From NCBI GenBank assembly GCA_036268425.1, contig DATAUE010000036.1, forward strand, positions 1 through 64,000: DNA of 64,000 bases, read 5' to 3'. Position 1 is the first letter of the stretch. Every line of letters begins with the position of its first letter. A program made the translations under genes and the position numbers. Origin of the DNA: DATARH01 sp036268425 (GTDB lineage Bacteria > Pseudomonadota > Alphaproteobacteria > ATCC43930 > CGMCC-115725). Positions 32,082 through 40,684 of the stretch are shown here, in pieces. The notes under the pieces were generated by a model. The model worked only from the letters and a program-made list of their open reading frames with translations. It did no database searches and was not told the origin of the DNA.

Positions 32082-34692
32082 CTGGAGCCGGGCCGAGCAG
32101 GGCCGGCAGAATGACCAGCGTGCAGAACAACGTGCAGGCGAGCGATATCGATAACAGCTCGCCCATGCCGGCGGTCCCGGGATCGTTCGACAGGGCGAGG
32201 CTGCCAAACGCCGACATCGTCGTCAGCGCGCTGAAGATCACAGCGCGCGCCGTGCTCGATTGCAGATGGTGCGTCTGTCCGGCGCGCCAGTTCATCACGA
32301 AATAGATGTCGAACGCGACCCCGATGCCGAGCAGCAGCGGCAGCGCTATGATGTTGGCATAGTTGAGCTTCATGCCAAGCGTCACCGTCACCGCCAGCGT
32401 CAGCAATGCCGACAACAGCAGCGGAGCCACCACTAACGCCACATCACGCACCCGCCGCAATACCAGCGCGAGCAGCAGCGTAATTGCCGCCACCGCGGTG
32501 ATCCCGGCCTGGATAAAGGCAGAACTGATCAGATGCCCGGCTTCCTGGATCGTCACCGGCGTGCCGGTCGCATCCGGCGCGATCGTCCGCACCGCCGCGA
32601 CAAAAGCTTCGAGCACCGCGGGGTCGCGCGCATCGCCGCGCGGAAACACTTCGACCCGCGCCCGTCCGTCGGCGGTGATCCAACTGTCGCGCAATTCCGC
32701 CGGCAGGCTCGCGAGGGTGATCGGCTGCGCCTGCACCAGCCGGGCAAGCATTGCCAGCTGCTGTTTGAGACCGTTCAGCAGCGCGTCCCGCAACGGCGGC
32801 ACAATACCGGGCCCGCGCGCCACCGCACGGTTGAGAGCCTGCGCCAGCAGGCCGGCCGGGCTGCCTTGTCCCTCTCCGTCGGCGAGCGTTTTCAAGGCCC
32901 CCGCCGCGTCTGCCATCGATTTCAATGCCGCCGCGCCGCTTGGCAGCGGCAAAACGGTATCAGGTGTCAGCGCCGGTCCCAGCAGCAGCGCGAGATCACT
33001 GATCGCCGACAGCTTTTTATCCTGGTCTTCCGGGATAAAACTCGCGGCGGTAACGGCCTGGGCAACCTCCGGCAACTCGCCGAGCTTTTCGGCAAGCACC
33101 TGCGCGGCAGCGAGCGAGGGCGTCAAAACCTCGGCCGTGTAGGGCGTCGTCATCGGGTCCTGCATCAGGTCGCGCGCGGTTGCGACCGATTCGTTGTGCG
33201 GGTTTTTCAGGTTCAGCGGGTCGAAATCGAAGCGGACTTGCGGCAGCAGCACGAGACCGAGCAGTGCCAGCAACACCGCAGCGGCAATCACCCAGCGCCG
33301 CCGTTCCGCGAGCAGGCGGTCGAGCGGCGCGGCGCGGCGAAACCCGATCGGTTCGGGTTCGCCGCGCGGCCGCAGCACCGTTAGCATCGCCGGCAGCAAC
33401 AGGAAGTTCAGCGCAATCGCGATGATCATACCGCACCCGGCGATCCAGCCGAGTTCACGGATGCCGACATAAGGCGTCGGAACAAATGACAGAAAACCAA
33501 TCGCCGTCGCCCCAGAGGCAAGCACCAGCGCAGGCCCCAGCGTCTCGGCGGTACGATGCAGCGCCGCCGGCAGCGTGCCGACGTGGTGCCGCTGGTCGCG
33601 ATAGCGGATGCTGAACTGAATGCTGAAATCGACTGCGAGGCCGATAAACAAGACGCCGCAAGCCACCGAGATCAGGTTCAGCGACCCGATCGCCAGCGCC
33701 GCAAAGCCAAAGGTCAATGCGAGGCCGGCGGCGAGCGTCACCAGGATCGCACCCATCAGCTTTACCGAGCGCAACGCCGCAAACAGGATCGCGCAGACCG
33801 CAACGACCGACAGCACCGTCGATTCCAGCGCGCCTTGCCGCAATGTCGCAAACTGCTCGTCGTCGAGCGCCACCGGGCCGGTCAGCCGCAGCCGCAACCC
33901 ATGCTGCGCATCGATGCCGAGTTCCTCAGCAAGCCGCCGGATTTCGCCGCGCGCCCGGCCACCCGGCTCCAGATCGGAGAAATCAAGCACCGGCCGCGCC
34001 AGCACGAAGCGGCGCCGGTCGCGCTGATCCGCCGGCCGGCCGGTCATAATGTGTTGCCACGACAACGGCTCGGCATGACCGTCGAGCACGGCCTGCGTCG
34101 CCTTGGCGATCGCCGACAGTGTCGGGTTGAGCCGCTCGACCACCGATCTGTCGTCACCGGCGTTCCGCACAAACAATGTCAGCGTATCAAACAGGCCGCG
34201 CAGGCTCGGGTCGCGGGTCAGGCTGCCGATCAGCGGCTGCGCGGCGATCAACTGTTCCGACATCGCGGCGAGGTCGGCGGCCGGCAGAAACAACAGGCCG
34301 TTCTGTTCGAAAAAAGGGCCACCGTCGGGCTGTTGCACATAGTGAAACAAGTCGGGTTCGGCACGCAGGCCTTCGGCGAGCGCCCGTGCGGCAGTTTCCG
34401 CGGCATCGCCGGTCTCGCCGTCGATAACCGCGACCAGCAGCGAGTCGTTTTGCGGAAACGCCTTGTCGAGTGCGATTTCGTCGCGCCGCCATGCCACATC
34501 GCGCGGCAGCATGTGGCCGAGATCGGTGTCGATCGACAGGTGGGTCGCGGCATACCAGCCGCTGGCGAGCGACAGCAGCAGTCCGATGAGCACCACGAAC
34601 ACGGCGCCTCGCCGCGCCGCCTCGACGACGCCCGCAACAAATCGACCGATCACGCCGCGGCCCGGAATAAGTGCTCGCCCAGCGCGTTCCAC
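31993..34692 (-). CDS. hpnN: Hopanoid transporter HpnN (RND superfamily)
   Basis: HpnN is an inner-membrane RND-type transporter required to move hopanoids to the outer membrane. The 899-residue protein has the duplicated RND topology. A first helix (VFVVLIGLLLSLASGWYAA) is followed by a large periplasmic loop, then a helix bundle with LMGAILVTLAAGLALTFGFAALAIG, FSIQFSIRYRDQRH and LVLASGATAIGFLSFVPTPY. After an RRRWVIAAAVLLALLGLVLL helix and a second loop the bundle repeats. The start is a GTG at 34692; a GTG at 34653 is possible. Neither has a strong ribosome site. The last 89 bp overlap hpnK. It is convergent to hpnI-J-K, so it uses its own promoter. Confidence 0.95.
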   Translation of the reverse strand: MERAGRALIPGRGVIGRFVAGVVEAARRGAVFVVLIGLLLSLASGWYAATHLSIDTDLGHMLPRDVAWRRDEIALDKAFPQNDSLLVAVIDGETGDAAETAARALAEGLRAEPDLFHYVQQPDGGPFFEQNGLLFLPAADLAAMSEQLIAAQPLIGSLTRDPSLRGLFDTLTLFVRNAGDDRSVVERLNPTLSAIAKATQAVLDGHAEPLSWQHIMTGRPADQRDRRRFVLARPVLDFSDLEPGGRARGEIRRLAEELGIDAQHGLRLRLTGPVALDDEQFATLRQGALESTVLSVVAVCAILFAALRSVKLMGAILVTLAAGLALTFGFAALAIGSLNLISVACGVLFIGLAVDFSIQFSIRYRDQRHHVGTLPAALHRTAETLGPALVLASGATAIGFLSFVPTPYVGIRELGWIAGCGMIIAIALNFLLLPAMLTVLRPRGEPEPIGFRRAAPLDRLLAERRRWVIAAAVLLALLGLVLLPQVRFDFDPLNLKNPHNESVATARDLMQDPMTTPYTAEVLTPSLAAAQVLAEKLGELPEVAQAVTAASFIPEDQDKKLSAISDLALLLGPALTPDTVLPLPSGAAALKSMADAAGALKTLADGEGQGSPAGLLAQALNRAVARGPGIVPPLRDALLNGLKQQLAMLARLVQAQPITLASLPAELRDSWITADGRARVEVFPRGDARDPAVLEAFVAAVRTIAPDATGTPVTIQEAGHLISSAFIQAGITAVAAITLLLALVLRRVRDVALVVAPLLLSALLTLAVTVTLGMKLNYANIIALPLLLGIGVAFDIYFVMNWRAGQTHHLQSSTARAVIFSALTTMSAFGSLALSNDPGTAGMGELLSISLACTLFCTLVILPALLGPAPVIPPNDPVQDRGSRSVRSPVRQPADVHSD

Positions 34693-34811
34693 TTAAACGG
34701 TAATTGTGGCCGCCACATGCATAAATTGCCGCGAAATTTCCGGGTCCTGGTCATAAAGCGGCCATGCTTTCCGGCCATGTTGCGTAGAATATTGCAGGTA
34801 AGGAGAGGTTC

Positions 34812-35021
34812 ATGGCTGGATTCGCTGAATGCTGCCGCTATGAGGCGAGCCTCGAAGATCTGCTTGTCGATGACGTTATGGCGCCAGTCTTGCGTAGTGC
34901 CGGGTTCGACCAGCAGGGGTTTCGCGACATGATGGTCGAGACTGCTCGCCGTATCGATGACCGCGCCCACCATGACGCGCGCCACCATAGCGATGCCGAG
35001 CCGGAGCGCAACGACCGCTAG
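34812..35021 (+). CDS. Small hypothetical protein with strong ribosome site
   Basis: A 69-residue soluble protein that I do not recognise. The ATG is preceded by TAAGGAGAGGTTC, one of the strongest Shine-Dalgarno sequences in the window, which argues that it is translated. Residues 12-50 are predicted helical and carry the pattern YEASLEDLLVDDVMAPVLRS, seen in small alphaproteobacterial proteins that contain a short L-x-D-x-x-M-x-x-V-L motif. The C-terminus is His/Arg/Asp-rich (RAHHDARHHSDAEPERNDR). No signal peptide or metal motif is clear, although the histidines could bind metal. The stop codon shares the palindrome CTAG with the stop of the histidine kinase gene on the other strand. Confidence 0.65.
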   Translation: MAGFAECCRYEASLEDLLVDDVMAPVLRSAGFDQQGFRDMMVETARRIDDRAHHDARHHSDAEPERNDR

Positions 35022-36610
35022 GCTGTCTGGCTCGCTGCTGCCTGGCTCGCCGCTGTCTGGTTCACTGCTGCAAACTGGCTTGATGCCGGAAATTCGATCC
35101 GCACTTTGAGTCCGGGGTGATTATCGACGAGCGTCACAACCGCATCATGCCGGCGCGCCACGGCGCGCACCATGCTCAGCCCCAGGCCGTTGCCTGGGGT
35201 ACTGCGGCTTGGCTCCAACCGGACAAACCGGTTAAACACGGTTTCGCGATCAGCTTCGGGAATGCCCGGCCCGTGATCGGCAATTTCGATCACCGGCCGT
35301 CCGTCGTCACGGCGCGCCACGCCGATCGCGATCTCGTTGACGCCATGCCCAACTCCGCCATAGTCGACCCCGCCATATTTGATTGCGTTGTCGAGCAGAT
35401 TGGCGATGGCCTGCGACAGCAGATGGCGATCGCCGCGGATCGAGGCGGGATCGCTATCGAGGCGTAGCGCAAAACCCTGTTCTTCGGCGACTGGTTCGTA
35501 AAGCTCCACGGCGGCGCGTGCGATCTCGCCCAGATCGAGCAATTCGCCATTGCGGTTGCCGGCACCCGCCTCTGCTTCAGCAATGCGCAGCAACGCATTG
35601 AACGTGGCGAGCAGCCGATCGGCCTCGTCGATCGCGGCCCGGATCGCCTCCTGCTGTGCCGCCGGATCGTCCGGGCCGAGCAGGGCCAGCTCAAGCCGCG
35701 CGCGCAGCCGCGACAGCGGCGTTTTCAGATCGTGCGCGACGTTGTCGGTCACCTCGCGCATGCCGGTCATCAGCCGCTCGATCTGGTCGAGCATGCCATT
35801 GAGGTTGCCGGCAAGCTGGTCGAATTCATCATTGGTGCCGCGCCGCGGCACCCGGTCGGACAAATTGCCGGCGACGACGCGTTCGGCAGTGCGGTTCACC
35901 TGCTCGACCCGGCGCAGCAAGTTGCGGCTCATGACGGTGCCGCCGATCAACCCAAAGCCGAGCGCCACCAGCCCCGACCATAAGAGCGTCGCGCGGATGC
36001 GGTCGCGAAAGGCCGCCGCGTCGCTGATGTCGCGCCCGACCAGCAGGCGGTAGCCCTCGGGGATCGCAAAGACCGCGCCGCGCGCCGAGTGCGCCTCGAT
36101 CTTGCCTTTGACCGGCACCTCGATTTGAAACGATAGCGGCCCCGAGCGCACCGCCAGCCCTTCCGGCCACCCCTTGATGTTGCCGGCAAGCGGGCGGCCG
36201 TCGAGATTGGTCACCAGATACAGCATGCCGTCGCCGCGATCGCCGGCACTGCGCGCCGCAACGATCTGCACCAGCCCGCTGAGGCCGCGCTGTGCGTATT
36301 GCTCGGCGAGGCCGGTGATCTCGGCGTCGAGCGTTGCCTCGGTCTGGCGCACGACGAAATCGGCGCTCGACCAGTAGACAAAAAACAGGACGCCGCTGAC
36401 CGATACGGCGAATACCAGAAAATACAACCCGGCCAGACGAAACGCATGCGCCCGCACCAGTTGGCGCGCCGCGCGATACAGCGCGCTGCCCGTGCGGCGC
36501 AATCGGCCCGGCCCGGCGACAACGGGTTTCGCCTCGGATTTCGTCGCCAGCGCTGGCGCAGGCGCCCGGCCGATCGGCAACGCATCAATATGCCCGGCGC
36601 CGTCCGTCAT
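35018..36610 (-). CDS. Sensor histidine kinase with HAMP domain (OmpR-type partner)
   Basis: A 530-residue membrane sensor. A first transmembrane helix (LAGLYFLVFAVSVSGVLFFVYW, about 58-79) is followed by a periplasmic sensing domain and a second helix (ATLLWSGLVALGFGLIGGTV). A HAMP linker comes next. The H-box is VTDNVAHDLKTPLSRLRARL. The ATP domain has NLLDNAIKYG (N box), DHGPGIPEADRETVFNRF (G1/F) and GNGLGLSMVRAV (G2). The partner regulator gene lies immediately upstream with 16 bp between them, on the same strand. The C-terminal tail consists of pentapeptide-like repeats (AVNQTAASQAAASQTA) from 15-bp DNA repeats. The signal it detects is unknown. Confidence 0.9.
   Translation of the reverse strand: MTDGAGHIDALPIGRAPAPALATKSEAKPVVAGPGRLRRTGSALYRAARQLVRAHAFRLAGLYFLVFAVSVSGVLFFVYWSSADFVVRQTEATLDAEITGLAEQYAQRGLSGLVQIVAARSAGDRGDGMLYLVTNLDGRPLAGNIKGWPEGLAVRSGPLSFQIEVPVKGKIEAHSARGAVFAIPEGYRLLVGRDISDAAAFRDRIRATLLWSGLVALGFGLIGGTVMSRNLLRRVEQVNRTAERVVAGNLSDRVPRRGTNDEFDQLAGNLNGMLDQIERLMTGMREVTDNVAHDLKTPLSRLRARLELALLGPDDPAAQQEAIRAAIDEADRLLATFNALLRIAEAEAGAGNRNGELLDLGEIARAAVELYEPVAEEQGFALRLDSDPASIRGDRHLLSQAIANLLDNAIKYGGVDYGGVGHGVNEIAIGVARRDDGRPVIEIADHGPGIPEADRETVFNRFVRLEPSRSTPGNGLGLSMVRAVARRHDAVVTLVDNHPGLKVRIEFPASSQFAAVNQTAASQAAASQTA
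35023..35067. repeat. 15-bp tandem repeats at the 3' end of the histidine kinase gene
   Basis: Three 15-bp units (CTGTCTGGCTCGCTG and two variants) lie just inside the kinase stop codon. They preserve the frame and encode the A/S/Q/T-rich kinase tail. Confidence 0.65.
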
Positions 36611-36626
36611 ATGCCGCGCCTATCCC

Positions 36627-37304
36627 TCAATCCAACGGGCGCAGGCTATAGCCGGCGCCGCGCACGGTATGCAGCAGCGGATGCTCGAAATTCTTGTCGA
36701 TCTTCTGCCGCAACCGGCTGACATGCACGTCGATCACGTTGGTCTGCGGGTCGAAATGATAGTCCCACACGTTTTCGAGCAGCATCGTGCGGGTCACGAC
36801 ATGGCCGGCATTGCGCATCAGATATTCGAGAAGCTGAAATTCGCGCGGCAACAATTCGATCGTCTTGTCGCCGCGCTTGACCAAGCGGGTCAACAGGTCG
36901 AGTTCGAGGTCGGCGACCCGCAGCCGGGTGACGCTCGGCGTATCGGCGCCGCGCCGTAGCAGCACCTCGATCCGCGCCAGCAATTCGCTGAACGCAAACG
37001 GCTTGACGAGGTAGTCGTCGCCGCCGGAGCGCAGCCCCTTTACCCGGTCATCGACACTGCCGAGGGCTGACAGGATCAACGCCGGGGTACGGATGCCGGC
37101 GCCGCGCAACGCCCCGAGCAAGGCCAGCCCATCCATGCCGGGCAGCATGCGGTCGAGCACGATCGCATCATAGCTGCCGGATGTGGCGAGAAACAGCCCG
37201 TCCCTGCCGTCGCCGGCCCGATCAACCGCGTAACCGCTCTCGCCAAGGCCTTTTTCCAGATAGGCGGCGGTTTCGCGGTCATCTTCGATGATCAGCAGTT
37301 TCAT
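36627..37304 (-). CDS. OmpR/PhoB family response regulator
   Basis: A 225-residue two-domain regulator. The receiver domain has the acidic pair EDD at 7-9, the phosphoacceptor Asp51 in YDAIVLDRMLPGMDG and Lys in DYLVKPF. The C-terminal winged-helix domain shows IELLPREFQLLEYLMRNAGHVVTRTMLLENVW and VIDVHVSRLRQKID, typical of OmpR/PhoB. ATG 37304 is preferred to a TTG 27 bp upstream because the receiver starts exactly there. The kinase gene follows after 16 bp. The pair faces the suf regulator gene across a 256-bp divergent region. Target genes are unknown. Confidence 0.92.
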   Translation of the reverse strand: MKLLIIEDDRETAAYLEKGLGESGYAVDRAGDGRDGLFLATSGSYDAIVLDRMLPGMDGLALLGALRGAGIRTPALILSALGSVDDRVKGLRSGGDDYLVKPFAFSELLARIEVLLRRGADTPSVTRLRVADLELDLLTRLVKRGDKTIELLPREFQLLEYLMRNAGHVVTRTMLLENVWDYHFDPQTNVIDVHVSRLRQKIDKNFEHPLLHTVRGAGYSLRPLD

Positions 37305-37560
37305 TGCGGCAGCAACTTCATTCGGGGGCAACAGCAGCGGTAAAAATAGGCGTGTACGTCAAGTGGTTTCCCGGAGGACCGAAGCAAGCCGGCCTCTGCC
37401 GCGACCCCCGAGAGCGGCACTGAAGCGCAACCGCGCGATGCGCCGCAATCATGGCGGGATCAGCAATTTCGGCTTGACCGCGACGGCACCAGCCCCGATG
37501 TATTGCGTACCAATCCGGTCCGAATTCGCGCCGGGTTTGAATTTGAGCATCACCCGATAG

Positions 37561-38022
37561 ATGATCATCCTCAGCAAGCTCGCCGATTACGGCGTCATCG
37601 TCGCGACCTATCTCGCGGCCCATCCGGAGCGGCAAGAAACCGCGACGGCAATCGCAGCAGCCACCCGTCTGCCACGGGCGACAGTCGCCAAATTGTTGAA
37701 ATCGCTGGCCCATGCCGGACTCGCTGCGGCGACGCGCGGGGCCGCCGGCGGCTATCGGCTGGCTCGCCGGCCGGAAGCGATTTCGGTAGCCGAGGTCGTC
37801 GCGGCGATCGACGGCGATATCGGCATGACGCAATGTTCGATCCATACCAGCGATTGCGCGCATACGACCTATTGCCCGACGCGGCCGCATTGGGCCGCGA
37901 TCAATCAGGCGGTGGGCCTCGCGCTGTCGGCGATTTCGCTCGCCGACATGATCGTGCCATTTACCTTTGCGCCGGTGGCCACGGCCGCGACGCGACCAGC
38001 CGCGCGCGGCGCCCACGCCTGA
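37561..38022 (+). CDS. Rrf2 family Fe-S-sensing transcriptional regulator of the suf operon
   Basis: This 153-residue regulator begins with an Rrf2/IscR winged helix: LSKLADYGVIVATYLA, then RLPRATVAKLLKSLAHAGL and RGAAGGYRLAR. Three cysteines with IscR-like spacing, Cys92, Cys99 and Cys105 (QCSIHTSDCAHTTYC), can hold an iron-sulfur cluster. It is 59 bp upstream of sufB on the same strand and is the likely repressor/sensor of the operon, matching the SUF regulator family found ahead of sufBCD in alphaproteobacteria. It may be called SufR- or IscR-like; the exact orthology is not settled here. Confidence 0.9.
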   Translation: MIILSKLADYGVIVATYLAAHPERQETATAIAAATRLPRATVAKLLKSLAHAGLAAATRGAAGGYRLARRPEAISVAEVVAAIDGDIGMTQCSIHTSDCAHTTYCPTRPHWAAINQAVGLALSAISLADMIVPFTFAPVATAATRPAARGAHA

Positions 38023-38081
38023 CCGGGTTCACACCCGATCAGCGCGCTTCAGCCAGCCCCTTTCGCCAGCATCCGAGCACC

Positions 38082-39551
38082 ATGACCGCCACTCTCGATA
38101 CACAACAGACCGTTCGTTCGCTCTCGCAGGAGGGCTACAAATACGGCTTCGTCACCGATATCGAAGCCGATAGCGCGCCTCCCGGCCTCGACGAAAGCAC
38201 CGTGCGGTTCATTTCGGCTAAAAAAGGTGAGCCGGATTGGCTACTCGAATGGCGGCTGGAGGCGTTCCGCGCCTGGCGCGAGATGACCGCGCCGGATTGG
38301 GCCAAGCTTAACGTCGCGCCGATCGACTACCAGGGAGCGACCTATTACTCGGCGCCAAAGCAGAGCGACGGGCCGAAATCGCTCGACGAGGTCGATCCCG
38401 AATTGCTGGCGATGTACGAAAAGCTCGGCATCCCGCTGCGCGAGCGCGAGGCGTTGGCCGGCGTACAGCCGGTCGGCGTCGCGGTCGATGCGGTGTTCGA
38501 CAGCGTGTCGGTGGCGACCACCTTCAAGGGCCAGCTCGGGGCGCTCGGCATCATCTTCTGCTCGTTCGGCGAGGCGGTGCGCGAGCACCCGGACCTGGTG
38601 CGCAAATATCTCGGCACCGTCGTGCCGCAGGGCGACAATTTCTTTGCGGCACTGAACTCCGCCGTGTTCAGCGACGGCTCATTCGCCTACATCCCACCGG
38701 GCGTGCGCTGCCCGATGGAGCTGAGCACCTATTTCCGCATCAATGCGGCCAAGACCGGGCAGTTCGAGCGCACCCTGCTGATCGCCGACAAGGGCGCCTA
38801 TGTCAGCTATCTCGAAGGCTGCACCGCGCCGCAACGCGATGAAAACCAATTGCATGCCGCGGTTGTTGAACTGATCGCGCACGAAGACGCGCAGATCAAA
38901 TATTCGACCGTGCAGAATTGGTACCCCGGCGACGCCGAAGGCAAAGGCGGCATCTACAATTTCGTCACCAAGCGCGGCGCCTGCCGCGGCGCGCGGTCGA
39001 AGATTTCGTGGACGCAGGTCGAGACCGGATCGGCGATCACCTGGAAATATCCAAGCTGTGTGCTCGAAGGCGACGATTCGGTCGGCGAATTCTATTCGGT
39101 GGCGATCACCAACAACCGCCAGCAGGCCGATACCGGCACCAAGATGATCCATATCGGCAAGAACAGCCGCTCGACGATCATCTCGAAGGGTATCTCGGCG
39201 GGGCGCGGCCAGAACACCTATCGCGGCCTGGTGCGGGTGCAGCCGCGCGCCGAGGGCTCGCGCAATTACACGCAATGCGACTCGCTGCTGATCGGCGACC
39301 GCTGCGGCGCGCACACCGTCCCTTATATCGAGGTGCGCAACCCCTCCGCTCGCATCGAACACGAGGCGACGACATCGAAGATCAGCGACGACCAGCTGTT
39401 CTATTGCCGCCAGCGCGGCATCAAGGACGAAGACGCGCTGTCGCTGATCGTCAACGGCTTCTGCAAGGACGTGCTGAAAGAACTCCCGATGGAGTTCGCG
39501 GTCGAGGCGCAAAAGCTGCTGGCGGTAAGCCTCGAAGGCAGCGTCGGTTGA
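38082..39551 (+). CDS. sufB: Fe-S cluster assembly protein SufB
   Basis: SufB is the scaffold-type subunit of the SufBC2D complex on which iron-sulfur clusters are built. It has 489 residues and the parallel beta-helix core. Landmarks are the N-terminal YKYGFVTDIEAD, GVRCPMELSTYFRINAAKTGQFERTLLI, the cysteine-bearing CTAPQRDENQLHAAVVELIA, and SRNYTQCDSLLIGDRCGAHTVPYIEV near the C-terminus with IEHEATTSKISDDQLFYCRQRGI. The ATG at 38082 is chosen because SufB homologues begin close to that point and upstream reading has no similarity. A small coiled-coil gene separates it from sufC, which is unusual. Confidence 0.97.
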   Translation: MTATLDTQQTVRSLSQEGYKYGFVTDIEADSAPPGLDESTVRFISAKKGEPDWLLEWRLEAFRAWREMTAPDWAKLNVAPIDYQGATYYSAPKQSDGPKSLDEVDPELLAMYEKLGIPLREREALAGVQPVGVAVDAVFDSVSVATTFKGQLGALGIIFCSFGEAVREHPDLVRKYLGTVVPQGDNFFAALNSAVFSDGSFAYIPPGVRCPMELSTYFRINAAKTGQFERTLLIADKGAYVSYLEGCTAPQRDENQLHAAVVELIAHEDAQIKYSTVQNWYPGDAEGKGGIYNFVTKRGACRGARSKISWTQVETGSAITWKYPSCVLEGDDSVGEFYSVAITNNRQQADTGTKMIHIGKNSRSTIISKGISAGRGQNTYRGLVRVQPRAEGSRNYTQCDSLLIGDRCGAHTVPYIEVRNPSARIEHEATTSKISDDQLFYCRQRGIKDEDALSLIVNGFCKDVLKELPMEFAVEAQKLLAVSLEGSVG

Positions 39552-39567
39552 TTATGGAACCAGTGCA

Positions 39568-39849
39568 ATGAGCGACCGCGAAGAAGACGGCGTCGATCTT
39601 CGGTTTCTCGGCCGTCGCGTTCAAAGCCTCACAGAACGCATGACCGATATGGAACTCCGCTTCTCCGCGTTGGAGAGCCGCTTCTCCGGCTTGGAGTCTC
39701 GATTTTCCAGTATTGAAGCGCGTTTTAGTGGGATGGAGAGGCGTTTCGACGCTTTGGAGAGCCGTTTCGCCGTCCAGGAAGACCGCCTCTCACGAATGAT
39801 GTCGCTGCTCGTGCGGATCGCCGAGCGGCAGGGCGTATCCGAGCAATAA
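39568..39849 (+). CDS. Short heptad-repeat coiled-coil protein within the suf operon
   Basis: The 93-residue product is almost entirely a coiled coil. Residues about 27-73 consist of seven-residue units such as RFSALES, RFSGLES, RFSSIEA, RFSGMER, RFDALES and RFAVQED, with Phe/Leu/Ile at the core positions. The flanks are charged (MSDREEDGVDLRFLGRR at the start, MMSLLVRIAERQGVSEQ at the end). It begins 16 bp after sufB and ends 14 bp before sufC, so it is cotranscribed with them. I know of no standard suf component of this kind. It could be a scaffold, a chromosome- or membrane-associated spacer, or a recent insertion. No cysteine is present, so it does not bind a cluster itself. Confidence 0.75.
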   Translation: MSDREEDGVDLRFLGRRVQSLTERMTDMELRFSALESRFSGLESRFSSIEARFSGMERRFDALESRFAVQEDRLSRMMSLLVRIAERQGVSEQ

Positions 39850-39863
39850 CCGATTATAGAACA

Positions 39864-40625
39864 ATGCTTGAAATCAAAAACCTGCACGCGCGCCTCAATG
39901 ACGGGCGGGAGATCCTCAAAGGGATCGACCTCAGCGTCGGCGACGGCGAGGTGCATGCGATTATGGGGCCGAACGGCTCCGGCAAGTCGACGCTGGCGAG
40001 TGTGCTGGCGGGGCGTGACGGTTACGAGATCACCGAGGGCAGCGTGACCTATCGCGGCCGCGATCTGCTGGCGATGCCGGCCGACGAGCGGGCGCGCGAA
40101 GGCGTGTTTCTCGCCTTTCAGTACCCGGTCGAAATTCCCGGCGTGAACAACACCTATTTCCTGCGCGCCGCGGTCAACGCCGGGCGGCGCCATCGCGGCG
40201 AGTCCGAACTCGATGCCGGCCAGTTTCTGCGCGTCGTGCGTGCCAAGCTGAAATTGCTGGATATCGGCGACGATCTGCTGCAGCGTGCGGTCAATGTCGG
40301 GTTTTCCGGCGGCGAGAAAAAGCGCAACGAAATCTTCCAGATGGCGATGCTCGAACCGCGCCTCGCGATCCTCGATGAAACCGATAGCGGCCTCGACATC
40401 GATGCATTGCGGGTGGTCGCGAAAGGCGTCAACGGCTTGCGTGCCCCCGACCGCTCGATCGTCATGATCACGCATTACCAGCGCCTGCTCGATTACGTCG
40501 AACCGGACCATGTGCATGTGCTGCAGGAGGGCCGCATCGTGCAGTCAGGCGACAAGACCCTCGCCGCCGAACTCGAAAAAAGCGGCTACGGCACGTTCGG
40601 CGACCCCGCCGGCGCTGCCGCCTGA
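39864..40625 (+). CDS. sufC: Fe-S cluster assembly ATPase SufC
   Basis: SufC is the ABC-type ATPase that powers the SufBCD complex. The 253-residue protein has a Walker A GPNGSGKST (35-43), the ABC signature FSGGEKKRNE (147-156) and Walker B LAILDETDSGLD (168-179). The switch-like histidine sits in MITHYQRLLDYV. Upstream the coiled-coil gene ends 14 bp away, and sufD begins 59 bp downstream. It is a soluble cytosolic protein and not a membrane transporter subunit. Confidence 0.97.
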   Translation: MLEIKNLHARLNDGREILKGIDLSVGDGEVHAIMGPNGSGKSTLASVLAGRDGYEITEGSVTYRGRDLLAMPADERAREGVFLAFQYPVEIPGVNNTYFLRAAVNAGRRHRGESELDAGQFLRVVRAKLKLLDIGDDLLQRAVNVGFSGGEKKRNEIFQMAMLEPRLAILDETDSGLDIDALRVVAKGVNGLRAPDRSIVMITHYQRLLDYVEPDHVHVLQEGRIVQSGDKTLAAELEKSGYGTFGDPAGAAA

Positions 40626-40684
40626 GTGCTTGTCATGGATTGGCGATGCACCAACAGCCCCGCTGTTCCCGCAAGGGGCATAGC

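Noticed and set aside
33556..34932. A 458-codon open frame on the plus strand
   Set aside because: It lies opposite hpnN, whose RND features are unmistakable. The translation is low-complexity and Arg/Gln-rich.
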